64,000 nt of DNA from Sphingobacteriales bacterium (GCA_016200915.1 JACQDV010000055.1:62001-126000), one strand, 5' to 3'. Shown: positions 8,113-15,477, counted from the stretch's first letter. A program made the numbers and translations. Notes: a model not told the origin generated them from the sequence alone.

Positions 8113-9270
8113 ATGAACAGAAAACTCAGAATGGCAATGATTGGTGGTGGTAAAGACGCTTTTATTGGCGCCGTACACCGCCTTGCCATGAATATGGATG
8201 GACAAGTTGAATTAGTAGCCGGTGCATTAAGTGTAAACCCGGAGATTGCGGTTGACTCGGGTAAATCATTGTTTTTACCGGAAGACAGAATTTATACGGA
8301 TTACAAACTGATGTTAGAGAAAGAAGCAGCTATGCCGGCTGATAAACGAATTGATTTTGTCAGCATCGTTACTCCCAACTTTGTTCACTTTGATCCTGCA
8401 ATAAAGGCTTTGGAAAAAGGATTTAATGTAGTGATTGAAAAGCCTATCACTTTTACTATTGATGAAGCCAAACAATTAAAAGCCAAACTGCAGGAAACAG
8501 GATTATCATTATTGCTCTGCCATACATATACTGGTTATCCAATGGTAAAACAGGCAAAGCAATTAATAAAGAGCGGAGCTTTGGGTAAAGTAAGAAAAGT
8601 TTATGTTGAATATCCACAGGGATGGTTAAGCACTTATGTTGAAGGAGCTGGTAATGCACAAGCCAGCTGGCGTACCGATCCTAAACGCAGTGGTAAAGCC
8701 GGTGGTATGGGTGATATTGGTACTCATGCTTTCAACCTGGCCGAATATGTTACCGGTTTACAAACCACACATATTTGTTCTAATTTAAATACAGTTGTAG
8801 AAGGTCGTATGCTGGATGATGATGGGGCAGCTTTCTTAAAATTCAATAATGGTGCTACCTGTGTGCTGATGGCATCACAAATTGCAGCTGGTGAAGAAAA
8901 TAATATTAAAATAAGAGTTTACTGTGAGAAAGCCGGATTGGAATGGAAACAGGTTGATGCCAATTCATTAATTGTAAAGTGGCTGGATAAACCTGCTGAA
9001 ATTTATCGTACCGGTGGTGGTTACAACAGTTCCTTTGCTGCACATAATACAAGAGTGCCTGCCGGTCACCCGGAAGGATATTTAGAAGCCTTTGCCAACT
9101 TATACCGCAACTTTAGTTTAACGGTGAGAGCAAAGATTGATGGTGAACAACCAAAAGAAGAGTGGCTTGATTTCCCCAGTGTGGAAGAAGGTATCAGGGG
9201 TATGGCATTCATCAACAACGTTGTGGCCTCTTCGCAGAGTAATGAGAAGTGGACAGCGTTTGAGGTGTAG
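8113..9270 (+). CDS. Gfo/Idh/MocA family oxidoreductase, cytoplasmic
   Basis: A 385-residue protein without a signal peptide. The N-terminal Rossmann segment contains AMIGGGKDAFIGAVHR, and the family EKP motif is intact (VVIEKPITF). GGMGDIGTHAFNLAEYVTG in the second half is the conserved region that in this family carries the catalytic His (typically in a GxxxDxGxHxxD pattern). It lies 227 bp after the first Gfo/Idh gene with a heptad repeat between them. A TIM-barrel isomerase follows after an intervening GxxExxY gene. It is likely to reduce or oxidise the sugar intermediate of the locus. Confidence 0.86.
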   Translation: MNRKLRMAMIGGGKDAFIGAVHRLAMNMDGQVELVAGALSVNPEIAVDSGKSLFLPEDRIYTDYKLMLEKEAAMPADKRIDFVSIVTPNFVHFDPAIKALEKGFNVVIEKPITFTIDEAKQLKAKLQETGLSLLLCHTYTGYPMVKQAKQLIKSGALGKVRKVYVEYPQGWLSTYVEGAGNAQASWRTDPKRSGKAGGMGDIGTHAFNLAEYVTGLQTTHICSNLNTVVEGRMLDDDGAAFLKFNNGATCVLMASQIAAGEENNIKIRVYCEKAGLEWKQVDANSLIVKWLDKPAEIYRTGGGYNSSFAAHNTRVPAGHPEGYLEAFANLYRNFSLTVRAKIDGEQPKEEWLDFPSVEEGIRGMAFINNVVASSQSNEKWTAFEV

Positions 9271-9279
9271 TGGCACGCC

Positions 9280-9298
9280 ACGGCGCTAAGGCGCAACG
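9280..9298. repeat. Left inverted repeat flanking the GxxExxY gene
   Basis: The 19 bases ACGGCGCTAAGGCGCAACG lie between the Gfo/Idh stop codon and the GxxExxY start. They are repeated in inverted orientation at 9706-9724 with 16 of 19 positions identical. The motif is itself a 7-bp-phased repeat (GGCGCTA, AGGCGCA). It is much richer in GC than the surroundings. Confidence 0.75.
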
Positions 9299-9313
9299 AT
9301 TAAATCAGATTAT

Positions 9314-9703
9314 ATGAACACTTTATCAGAAAATGAAATTGTTAAGATTGTATTGGATGCAGCATTCAAAATTCATTCAGAACTAGGTCCTGGTTTGTTT
9401 GAATCGGTTTATGAAGCAGTTCTTGAATTTGAACTTAAAAATAAATATAATCTTAGTGTACAAAGACAAGTGGCCATACCTGTTGTATGGGAAGAAGTTA
9501 AACTGGAACTCGGGTTCAGAGCAGATATGATAATTGAACATAAAGTAATTGTTGAAATAAAATCAATTGAGGCTATTGCACCAGTACACCACAAACAACT
9601 GCTTACCTATTTAAAGTTAACAGGAATTAAACTTGGCCTGCTTTTAAATTTTAATGAAGAACTTATGAAAACCGGGATTAAACGTATTGTAAATAATTTA
9701 TAG
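9314..9703 (+). CDS. GxxExxY family protein, predicted PD-(D/E)xK-like nuclease fold
   Basis: A 129-residue protein. GPGLFESVYE (near 26-35) contains the family signature G-x-x-E-x-x-Y. The central GFRADMII...VIVEIKSIE segment has the D...ExK arrangement of PD-(D/E)xK nuclease-like folds. The biological role of the family is not established. It sits in the same direction between two sugar-metabolism genes, unrelated in theme, and is bracketed by 19-bp imperfect inverted repeats (9280-9298 and 9706-9724) that lie close to the gene ends. This suggests a gene cassette inserted in the operon rather than an original member. No transposase is encoded. Confidence 0.88.
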   Translation: MNTLSENEIVKIVLDAAFKIHSELGPGLFESVYEAVLEFELKNKYNLSVQRQVAIPVVWEEVKLELGFRADMIIEHKVIVEIKSIEAIAPVHHKQLLTYLKLTGIKLGLLLNFNEELMKTGIKRIVNNL

Positions 9704-9705
9704 AA

Positions 9706-9724
9706 CGTAGCGCCGTAGCGCCTT
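9706..9724. repeat. Right inverted repeat flanking the GxxExxY gene
   Basis: This is the inverted partner of 9280-9298. It begins 2 bases after the GxxExxY stop codon and ends 12 bases before the next gene. Its reverse complement is AAGGCGCTACGGCGCTACG, and the three mismatches to the left copy are at positions 2, 10 and 16. Confidence 0.75.
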
Positions 9725-9736
9725 TGCGAGCATATT

Positions 9737-10792
9737 ATGACAACAATTAAAGGACCTGCAATTTTCTTAGCACAGTTCATGGGTGATCAACCACCCTTCA
9801 ACAGTTTAGATACTATTTGTCAGTGGGCTGCTTCATTAGGTTTTAAAGCAGTGCAAATACCAACATGGGAAAGCCGTTTGATCGATCTGCAAAAAACAGC
9901 AGAGAGTAAAACTTATGCTGATGAATTAAAAGGAAAGATCAATTCCTACGGATTGGAAATTTCTGAACTGTCCACACACCTACAGGGACAGTTAGTGGCA
10001 GTGCATCCTGCTTATGATACATTGTTTGATGCATTTGCTCCCGATTCAGTTAAAGGCAACAGCAAAGCAAGAACAGAATGGGCGATACAAACGGTTAAGT
10101 ATGCAGCTAAAGCATCTCAAAACTTAGGATTGAATGCACATGCAACATTTAGCGGTTCTCTATTGTGGCATACGTTTCATCCATGGCCGCAAAGACCCGA
10201 AGGATTAGTAGAGGAAGGATTTAAAGAATTGGCTAAACGCTGGACACCCATCTTAAATTATTTTGATGAATGTGGCGTGGATGTTTGTTATGAAATTCAT
10301 CCGGGTGAAGATTTATTTGATGGCATTACTTATGAAATGTTTTTAGAAAAAGTAAACAATCATCCAAGAGCTTGCTTGTTATATGATCCATCTCACTTTG
10401 TTTTGCAGCAACTGGATTACATTCAATACATCGATTTCTATCATCAGCGTATTAAAGCATTTCATGTAAAAGATGCTGAGTTTAACGCTACCGGAAAACA
10501 AGGAACATTTGGTGGTTATCAAAGCTGGGCCAACCGTGCAGGTCGTTATCGTTCTCCTGGTGATGGGCAGGTTGATTTTAAAACCATCTTTAGTAAATTG
10601 ACTCAATACGATTATAAAGGATGGGCTGTAATGGAATGGGAATGTTGTATTAAACATCCGGAAGATGGAGCCAGAGAAGGTGCTGCCTTTATTGCCAATC
10701 ACATTATTCGTGTAACCGATAAAGCATTTGATGATTTTGCCGGTAGTGCACCCAATGAAAAACTCAACCGCAGTATCCTTGGACTTGACTAA
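9737..10792 (+). CDS. Sugar phosphate isomerase/epimerase (TIM barrel)
   Basis: A 351-residue cytoplasmic protein of the xylose isomerase-like TIM-barrel superfamily. Family-type strands and metal-ligand segments are visible: CYEIHPGEDLFDG (Glu and His), LLYDPSHFV (Asp and His), FHVKDAEF (His and Asp), and a late Glu in VMEWECC. The spacing fits this group of inosose/tagatose/hydroxypyruvate epimerases. It is close to its neighbours on both sides (33 bp to the cytochrome c start) and presumably processes the product of the oxidoreductases. The specific substrate is unknown. Confidence 0.86.
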   Translation: MTTIKGPAIFLAQFMGDQPPFNSLDTICQWAASLGFKAVQIPTWESRLIDLQKTAESKTYADELKGKINSYGLEISELSTHLQGQLVAVHPAYDTLFDAFAPDSVKGNSKARTEWAIQTVKYAAKASQNLGLNAHATFSGSLLWHTFHPWPQRPEGLVEEGFKELAKRWTPILNYFDECGVDVCYEIHPGEDLFDGITYEMFLEKVNNHPRACLLYDPSHFVLQQLDYIQYIDFYHQRIKAFHVKDAEFNATGKQGTFGGYQSWANRAGRYRSPGDGQVDFKTIFSKLTQYDYKGWAVMEWECCIKHPEDGAREGAAFIANHIIRVTDKAFDDFAGSAPNEKLNRSILGLD

Positions 10793-10825
10793 TTTTATGT
10801 TTTGAAACCAAATAATAATTCAATT

Positions 10826-11206
10826 ATGAAGAAGATTTTTATTGTACTCTGCGCATCAGCTATGTTATATTCCTGTGGTGGCGGCGGAGCAAAGACTGAG
10901 AAAAAAGACACAGCAGCAACACAACAACCAACTGCCAGTGCAAATCAATACGAAGACCAGGCATTACCAATTATTGGAAAATCTGATTGTGCCACTTGTC
11001 ATAAAATAAATGAAACAAGCACCGGGCCCGCCTGGAAAGATGTTGCTAAAAAATATGAGCACACAGATGCCAATGTAAAAATGCTGGCTGAAAAAATATT
11101 AAAAGGCGGAAGCGGTAACTGGGGAACCATTCCTATGACTGGACATCCGGCGTTAACAGAAGAAGAAGCGACTGTTTTAGCTAATTATGTGCTTGCTTTA
11201 AAATAA
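10826..11206 (+). CDS. Small c-type cytochrome lipoprotein
   Basis: The ATG at 10826 is preferred over an in-frame TTG at 10802 because it places the signal peptide at the N-terminus (MKKIFIVLCASAMLYSC, lipobox YSC). The 126-residue product is a monoheme class I cytochrome c. CATCH binds the heme, a single late Met in IPMTGHP is the probable axial ligand, and the C-terminal helix ends in LANYVLALK. A Ser/Thr/Gln-rich tether follows the lipid anchor. Its position beside a GMC dehydrogenase suggests that it accepts electrons from the enzyme, as LacB-type or gluconate dehydrogenase cytochromes do. Confidence 0.88.
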   Translation: MKKIFIVLCASAMLYSCGGGGAKTEKKDTAATQQPTASANQYEDQALPIIGKSDCATCHKINETSTGPAWKDVAKKYEHTDANVKMLAEKILKGGSGNWGTIPMTGHPALTEEEATVLANYVLALK

Positions 11207-11224
11207 AACATCAATATTTATTAA

Positions 11225-11977
11225 ATGAAACTATTTTATCTGGCAGCCAGCACTGCTCTATTGTTTGCCTGCAATTCAGGTGAAAATAATTCTGCTGAGA
11301 AAAAAGATACCACTGCCACTACCAGTGAAGCAGCTGCAGCAGCCGACACTGGTTGGATATCTTTGTTTGACGGTAAAACCACCAATGGCTGGCATGCCTA
11401 TGGAAAATCAGCTCCGGGAAAAGCTTGGAAAGTTGCTGATGGTGCAGTGTATCTTGATACCAGTAACAAGAAACAATGGCAAACGGATGATGGTGGTGAT
11501 CTTGTTAGCAATGATGAATATGAAAACTTTCACTTTAAAGTAGAATGGAAAATTGCTCCAAGAGGCAACAGCGGTATCATTTTCTTAATACATGAAGACA
11601 CTGCTAAATACAAATATGTTTGGAATACAGGTCCTGAAATGCAGGTGTTGGATAATGATGGACATGATGATGGAAAAATTCCAAAACACCGTGCAGGTGA
11701 TTTATATGATCTCATTAGTTGCAGTAAAGAAACAGTAAAACCTGTTGGCGAATGGAACCTGGCAGAGATCATTGTTAATAATGGCAAGCTGGATCTGATG
11801 CTTAATGGAACAACTGTTGTATCTACTACATTGTGGGGTGATAGCTGGAAAAAATTAATTGCCGGCAGCAAGTTTAAAGACATGCACGACTTTGGTACAT
11901 TTAAGAGAGGTCATATTGCTTTACAGGATCATGGTAATATGGTTTCGTATCGAAATATCATGATCAAAAAATTGTAA
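11225..11977 (+). CDS. DUF1080 (3-keto-disaccharide hydrolase-type) lipoprotein
   Basis: A 250-residue protein with a lipoprotein signal (MKLFYLAASTALLFAC), a short Ala/Thr-rich linker, and from about residue 40 the DUF1080 domain: GWISLFDGKTTNGWHAYG, then NFHFKVEWKIAPRGNSGI and LMLNGTTVV. It has a concanavalin-like beta-sandwich pattern. DUF1080 members have been linked to 3-keto-glycoside hydrolysis. It starts 18 bp after the cytochrome c gene, the last member of the plus-strand operon, consistent with cleavage of the oxidised glycoside in the periplasm. Confidence 0.87.
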   Translation: MKLFYLAASTALLFACNSGENNSAEKKDTTATTSEAAAAADTGWISLFDGKTTNGWHAYGKSAPGKAWKVADGAVYLDTSNKKQWQTDDGGDLVSNDEYENFHFKVEWKIAPRGNSGIIFLIHEDTAKYKYVWNTGPEMQVLDNDGHDDGKIPKHRAGDLYDLISCSKETVKPVGEWNLAEIIVNNGKLDLMLNGTTVVSTTLWGDSWKKLIAGSKFKDMHDFGTFKRGHIALQDHGNMVSYRNIMIKKL

Positions 11978-12044
11978 TAGTTTTAATAACAATTGTATAA
12001 AAACCATTCGTCAGTTTTGTATCATTTAAACTTGTTCTCCGTTT

Positions 12045-12641
12045 ATGTTAGGACTATTCAAAAAGAAACTGCCTCATTGCGATGCGTTATTTGAAAAATA
12101 TTTTAGTCCCTGGTATGACCAGGAGGACAGGCCAACAATGACACGACCTGATATGTATGTTATCAGCGGCTTTAACGGACAAGTCTTGGACTTAAATAAA
12201 ATTCAATATTTACCAGACGATTTATTGGAGTATAATAAAAAGCAATTGCAAACAATGGCAGATGCCGCATTGAACGACTATCAACATATTATAAAGTCTG
12301 ATAAATTAGACCTCAATGTTCTTGATGCCGTTGATAAATATTTTGACCGTAAGAAGATTGCTGAAATTTTAAGTAAAAGTGACCCGAAAGATTTTTCCAA
12401 TGATTATGTAATTGAAGTTTGTGAATTTGGTGCAACACTTGGCTACTTGTTTAATCAGGTTGATGGTTATGGCTGGCTTTACTCACACCCTTATTTTCAT
12501 TCGATAATTGTTCATAAGTACACAGGATATGGAATTACAGTTTTTGATTGGGCAGTAAAAAAATTCAGCGAATATGGCGTTGATGATGGATTTGCTGCAA
12601 AATTTCAAATGGCTCTTGAAAGTGTAAAACAACAGAAGTAA
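12045..12641 (+). CDS. Hypothetical protein
   Basis: A 198-residue soluble protein that I do not recognise. There is no signal peptide or membrane helix. It is acidic and rich in aromatic residues, with a hydrophobic GATLGYLFNQVDGYGWLYSHPYFHSIIVH segment near residues 130-160 in which several His and Tyr residues cluster. The style recalls contact-dependent or immunity-like orphan proteins, but nothing nearby supports a toxin system. It is 67 bp after the DUF1080 gene and is followed by a hairpin terminator, so it could be the distal gene of the sugar operon or a separate unit. Confidence 0.7.
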   Translation: MLGLFKKKLPHCDALFEKYFSPWYDQEDRPTMTRPDMYVISGFNGQVLDLNKIQYLPDDLLEYNKKQLQTMADAALNDYQHIIKSDKLDLNVLDAVDKYFDRKKIAEILSKSDPKDFSNDYVIEVCEFGATLGYLFNQVDGYGWLYSHPYFHSIIVHKYTGYGITVFDWAVKKFSEYGVDDGFAAKFQMALESVKQQK

Positions 12642-12642
12642 T

Positions 12643-12671
12643 AAAAAACGAATGAGCTACAGTCGTTTTTT
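12643..12671 (+). terminator. Rho-independent terminator after the hypothetical gene
   Basis: AAAAAACGA at 12643-12651 pairs with TCGTTTTTT at 12663-12671 across an 11-nt loop, and the right arm runs into more T residues. It lies between the stop at 12641 and tadA at 12684. Confidence 0.6.
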
Positions 12672-12683
12672 TATTTTTGACAA

Positions 12684-13130
12684 ATGATAGAACAGAATGA
12701 TGAATATTTTATGCGAATGGCACTGAGAGAAGCAGAGAGAGCTTTTGAAGAAGATGAAATTCCCATTGGTGCTGTAGTGGTAATAAATCAAAAGATCATT
12801 GCCCGTGGTTATAATCAAACAGAAAAACTAAATGATCCGACTGCACATGCGGAAATGATTGCGCTCACTTCAGCTTTTAGTTTTTTAGGAGCTAAATATT
12901 TACCCGATGCTACTTTATATGTTACTGTTGAGCCATGTTTGATGTGTGCCGGCGCTTTATACTGGAGTAAAATAAGCAGGATAGTTTGGGGTGCTGATGA
13001 TGAAAAGAATGGTCACAAACATATCACTAAAGAAGAATGGCCTTTTCATCCCAAAACGGAAATTGTCTCCGGTATTTTGGCCGAAGAATGTGCACAGCTC
13101 ATGAAAGATTTCTTTAAGAATAAACGCTGA
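12684..13130 (+). CDS. tadA: tRNA-specific adenosine deaminase TadA
   Basis: A 148-residue cytidine/deoxycytidylate-deaminase-fold protein. The zinc site is complete: HAE (His55, with proton-shuttle Glu57) and PCLMC (Cys85 and Cys88). The N-terminus begins with FMRMALREAERAF, the helix of TadA proteins. It converts the wobble adenosine of tRNA-Arg(ACG) to inosine. The length is close to the family norm. A guanine deaminase-like relative is the only serious alternative. Confidence 0.88.
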   Translation: MIEQNDEYFMRMALREAERAFEEDEIPIGAVVVINQKIIARGYNQTEKLNDPTAHAEMIALTSAFSFLGAKYLPDATLYVTVEPCLMCAGALYWSKISRIVWGADDEKNGHKHITKEEWPFHPKTEIVSGILAEECAQLMKDFFKNKR

Positions 13131-13176
13131 GTTTTCGAGATAAGAAACATTTAACCTGCATTAAACCTTGTATCCG

Positions 13177-13184
13177 TAATTTTG
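13177..13184 (+). promoter_or_regulatory. Candidate -7 promoter element upstream of sodA
   Basis: TAATTTTG is an exact match to TAnnTTTG. No convincing TTG -33 element is seen at the normal distance. If used, transcription would start near 13190 and the heptad array at 13200-13283 would be in the 5' untranslated region. Confidence 0.4.
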
Positions 13185-13199
13185 TTATCCTGATTGAAT

Positions 13200-13283
13200 G
13201 AAATCAGAAATCAGAAATCAGAAATCAGAAATCAGAAATCAGAAATCAGAAATCAGAAATCAGAAATCAGAAATCAGAAATTA
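13200..13283. repeat. Tandem array of eleven perfect GAAATCA heptamers
   Basis: Eleven identical copies of GAAATCA run from 13200 to 13276, followed by a twelfth copy with one change (GAAATTA). The array ends 14 bp before the sodA start codon. It has no spacers, so it is a microsatellite, not a CRISPR array. Copy number is likely to vary by slippage. Confidence 0.95.
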
Positions 13284-13297
13284 ATAAATTAATAACT

Positions 13298-13900
13298 ATG
13301 GCATTTACATTACCTGCGCTTCCATATGCACACAATGCGCTGGAACCGTATATTGACACAAGGACCATGGAAATACATCATGGTAAACATCACCAGGCTT
13401 ATGTTGACAATTTAAATAAAGCCATTGCCGGTACTCCCAACGAAGGCAAAACACTGGAAGAATTAGTGAAAGTTGCCGGTACTATTTCACCTGCAGTTCG
13501 TAACAACGGTGGTGGTCACTGGAATCATACTTTCTTCTGGGAAAGCATGGCACCTAATGCCGGCGGTGTTCCTTCCGGAAAATTAGCTGATGCTATCAAT
13601 GCATCTTTTGGTTCTTTTGATGCATTCAAAGAAAAATTTGCTGCTGCTGGTATGACAAGATTTGGAAGTGGCTGGGCATGGTTACTCGTTAAAGATGGTA
13701 AGCTGGAAATTTCTTCTACTCCTAACCAGGACAATCCATTAATGGATGTAGCTGAAGTAAAGGGAGCTCCGATATTAGGTGTGGATGTTTGGGAACATGC
13801 ATATTACCTGCATTATCAAAACCGCAGGGCTGATTATTTAGCTGCTTTTTGGAATGTAGTAAACTGGAGTAAAGTGGCAGAACGTTTTGAAAAAGCTTAA
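13298..13900 (+). CDS. sodA: Superoxide dismutase, Mn-type
   Basis: A 200-residue Fe/Mn superoxide dismutase. The metal ligands are His27, His77 (NHTFFW), Asp163 and His167 (DVWEHAYY). The manganese type is favoured by [12 protein letters not shown] and by Gln in TPNQDNP, where iron enzymes have a different pattern. There is no signal peptide, so it is cytoplasmic. It detoxifies superoxide to peroxide and oxygen. The 5' region carries a heptamer microsatellite that may affect expression. A strong hairpin follows the stop codon. Metal preference is inferred from these residues only. Confidence 0.88.
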   Translation: MAFTLPALPYAHNALEPYIDTRTMEIHHGKHHQAYVDNLNKAIAGTPNEGKTLEELVKVAGTISPAVRNNGGGHWNHTFFWESMAPNAGGVPSGKLADAINASFGSFDAFKEKFAAAGMTRFGSGWAWLLVKDGKLEISSTPNQDNPLMDVAEVKGAPILGVDVWEHAYYLHYQNRRADYLAAFWNVVNWSKVAERFEKA

Positions 13901-13922
13901 TCAAAAAAAAGTAAATATAGAA

Positions 13923-13946
13923 GACCGGTCGCTTGACCGGCTTTTT
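13923..13946 (+). terminator. Terminator of sodA
   Basis: CCGGTC (13925-13930) and GACCGG (13935-13940) form a stem with a GCTT loop followed by a T tract. It overlaps the 3' end of the convergent tag gene. Confidence 0.75.
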
Positions 13947-14517
13947 ATTTCTTTTTCTTCTTTTTCCAGCAGTCGTTAAAATGATCATCTACCATTCCAC
14001 TTGCCTGCATAAAAGCATAACAAATAGTAGAACCAACAAATTTAAATCCTCTCTTCAACAGGTCTTTACTCATCGAATCTGAGATAGCAGTCTTAGCAAC
14101 TACATCTCCCCGACCGTTAACCTGGTTAACAATTGGTTTTCCTCCCACAAACTGCCAGATGTATTTATCAAAGCTTCCAAATTCTTTTTGTATCTGCAAG
14201 TAAGCTTGTGCGTTGGTAACAAATGCATTTACTTTTAAACGGTTTCTTACAATGCCTTCGTTCTGTAAAAGCTTTTCAATCTTAGCAGCATTATATTTTG
14301 CCATCTTCTTTGCATCAAATCCATCAAATGCTTTTCGGTAATTTTCTCTTTTTGCTAAAATGGTGTACCAGCTCAATCCGGCCTGTGCTCCTTCTAAACA
14401 TAATAACTCAAACAATTGCTGATCATCATGCAAAGCTGTTCCCCATTCTTCATCATGATACGTCATATACAATTCATCTTTCAAACACCAGTAACACCTT
14501 ATTTTTTCTTTAGCCAT
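13945..14517 (-). CDS. tag: DNA-3-methyladenine glycosylase I
   Basis: A 190-residue protein with the Tag layout: N-terminal RCYWCLKDELYMTYHDEEWG (zinc-binding Cys and active-site Trp/Tyr segment), ELLCLEGAQAGLSWYTIL with the catalytic-pocket Glu, and a C-terminal GSTICYAFMQASGMVDDH with the zinc-binding Cys/His pair. It excises 3-methyladenine from alkylated DNA. The last codons read into the sodA terminator region and give a poly-lysine tail (KKKKKK), probably a by-product of the convergent arrangement. It ends on the terminator of the neighbouring gene. Confidence 0.9.
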   Translation of the reverse strand: MAKEKIRCYWCLKDELYMTYHDEEWGTALHDDQQLFELLCLEGAQAGLSWYTILAKRENYRKAFDGFDAKKMAKYNAAKIEKLLQNEGIVRNRLKVNAFVTNAQAYLQIQKEFGSFDKYIWQFVGGKPIVNQVNGRGDVVAKTAISDSMSKDLLKRGFKFVGSTICYAFMQASGMVDDHFNDCWKKKKKK

Positions 14518-14527
14518 AATCTGAATT

Positions 14528-14562
14528 GTTTATGGTTTGTAGTTTATGGTTTGTGGTTATTA
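14528..14562. repeat. Heptad repeat (GTTTATG / GTTTGTA type) upstream of tag
   Basis: Units GTTTATG, GTTTGTA, GTTTATG, GTTTGTG and GTTATTA follow without phase slip from 14528. The gap between tag and yidD holds nothing else. The class resembles the repeat inside ligA on the opposite strand (CACAAAC, AACAAAC). Confidence 0.7.
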
Positions 14563-14614
14563 CCTTTTTATGTTTTTTGCTTTATTCAATTCCCACTTCA
14601 GGGGGTCAGGGGTT

Positions 14615-14833
14615 TCATGGCACCGGGTCATATCCATGTCCGCCCCATGGATGACAGCGGCTGATTCTTTTTAATGTAAGCCAGAACCCTTTGAACACTC
14701 CATACTTTTTAAATGCTTCTATTCCGTATTGTGAACAGGTAGGCGTATATCGGCAGCTTGGACCAAGCCATGGAGAAATGATCCACTGGTATAATTTTAT
14801 AAGTGCAATAAATGGGCGTAGTATTGTTTTCAT
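14615..14833 (-). CDS. yidD: Membrane protein insertion efficiency factor YidD
   Basis: A 72-residue protein with a hydrophobic amphipathic N-terminus and the conserved [22 protein letters not shown] core of the family (about residues 15-36), ending in [12 protein letters not shown]. It assists YidC-dependent insertion of membrane proteins. It overlaps the end of rnpA by about 125 bp, the usual rpmH-rnpA-yidD order, though the overlap is long. Confidence 0.92.
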   Translation of the reverse strand: MKTILRPFIALIKLYQWIISPWLGPSCRYTPTCSQYGIEAFKKYGVFKGFWLTLKRISRCHPWGGHGYDPVP

Positions 14834-15158
14834 TAACCAGCTTTGTCAGTTTTTTTAAAATTACAGCTACTTTCTCTTTTGCAAAATTATATTCCACCAT
14901 CTCTTTACCTGTGAAAATAAAAAAAACATTAAGCGTCATCTTCTTTTCATTTACCAATGTTTTCAGTTCATTCTTTTGTAAACGCCAGGCCTCTCTTGAT
15001 AAACGTTTTATCCGGTTACGGTCAACTGCTTTTTTAAAATTTCTATTGCTTACACCAATTCCAAATTGCAAAGAGTTGACAGTTGATAGTTGACAGTTGA
15101 CAGTATGGTAAAATACTTTGTATGGAAACACAGCAAAACTTTTTCCTTCCTTAAACAA
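14709..15158 (-). CDS. rnpA: Ribonuclease P protein component
   Basis: The reading frame contains the RnpA core: [21 protein letters not shown], then [10 protein letters not shown] and a basic helix. RnpA assists the RNase P RNA in 5' tRNA maturation. The only ordinary start codon in frame is TTG at 15158, but the conserved N-terminal [14 protein letters not shown] is encoded in frame upstream of it (15159-15197) without any ATG, GTG or TTG before the in-frame stop at 15264-15266. A non-standard start, an assembly error or loss of the N-terminus must be considered. The product is about 149 residues from TTG, with a heptad insertion (codons over 15075-15102) in the loop before FGIGVS. The C-terminus overlaps yidD by about 125 bp. 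Confidence 0.8.
   Translation of the reverse strand: MFKEGKSFAVFPYKVFYHTVNCQLSTVNSLQFGIGVSNRNFKKAVDRNRIKRLSREAWRLQKNELKTLVNEKKMTLNVFFIFTGKEMVEYNFAKEKVAVILKKLTKLVNENNTTPIYCTYKIIPVDHFSMAWSKLPIYAYLFTIRNRSI
15075..15102. repeat. Four GTTGACA-type heptads inside rnpA
   Basis: GTTGACA, GTTGATA, GTTGACA, GTTGACA lie end to end. On the coding strand they add residues reading [10 protein letters not shown] between conserved RnpA segments. The same heptamer class is found at 34064-34091. Confidence 0.8.
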
Positions 15159-15212
15159 CTGCTCAATTTGTTTACGGCTTTTTAATCGTTCTTTTTCGGG
15201 GACCTTCGGACC

Positions 15213-15246
15213 GGGTAAAAAAAAGCCCTGAAATAAATTCAGGGCT
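15213..15246 (-). terminator. Terminator downstream of rpmH
   Basis: On the minus strand AGCCCTGAA and TTCAGGGCT (15238-15246 and 15224-15232) form a 9-bp stem followed by an eight-T tract. It is 42 bases after the rpmH stop and upstream of the rnpA core, so rnpA would be reached by read-through or by its own promoter. Confidence 0.8.
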
Positions 15247-15287
15247 ATAAATATAATTAACCTTTAGCTCCTAAGTGGAAGCCCGGC

Positions 15288-15449
15288 TTATTTTGCTCCT
15301 CTTTCGTCAGAAACAGACAGTTTATGACGTCCTTTTTTGCGGCGGCTTGCTAATACTTTACGGCCGTTTGCAGTTTGCATACGCTTACGGAAACCGTGTG
15401 TTGTTTTACGACGACGCTTGGAAGGCTGATATGTACGTTTTTGTGCCAT
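15288..15449 (-). CDS. rpmH: 50S ribosomal protein L34
   Basis: A 53-residue highly basic protein. It starts [20 protein letters not shown] and ends SVSDERGAK. The arginine/lysine-rich HGFRKRM and RRKKGRH segments are diagnostic for bacterial L34. It binds 23S rRNA in the large subunit. It sits in the classic rpmH-rnpA-yidD order on the minus strand. Confidence 0.95.
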   Translation of the reverse strand: MAQKRTYQPSKRRRKTTHGFRKRMQTANGRKVLASRRKKGRHKLSVSDERGAK

Positions 15450-15477
15450 GATTCAAAATTTTTCCTTTTACAAAATC

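Noticed and set aside
9271-9735. Insertion sequence around the GxxExxY gene
   Set aside because: There is no transposase, and no target-site duplication could be recognised. Only a cassette-like arrangement is claimed.
10802-10825. TTG start for the cytochrome c gene
   Set aside because: It would put eight residues before the lipoprotein signal; the ATG at 10826 is preferred.
13200-13283. Possible CRISPR array because of the regular repeat
   Set aside because: The units are 7 bp, contiguous and without spacers, and no cas gene is present. It is a microsatellite.
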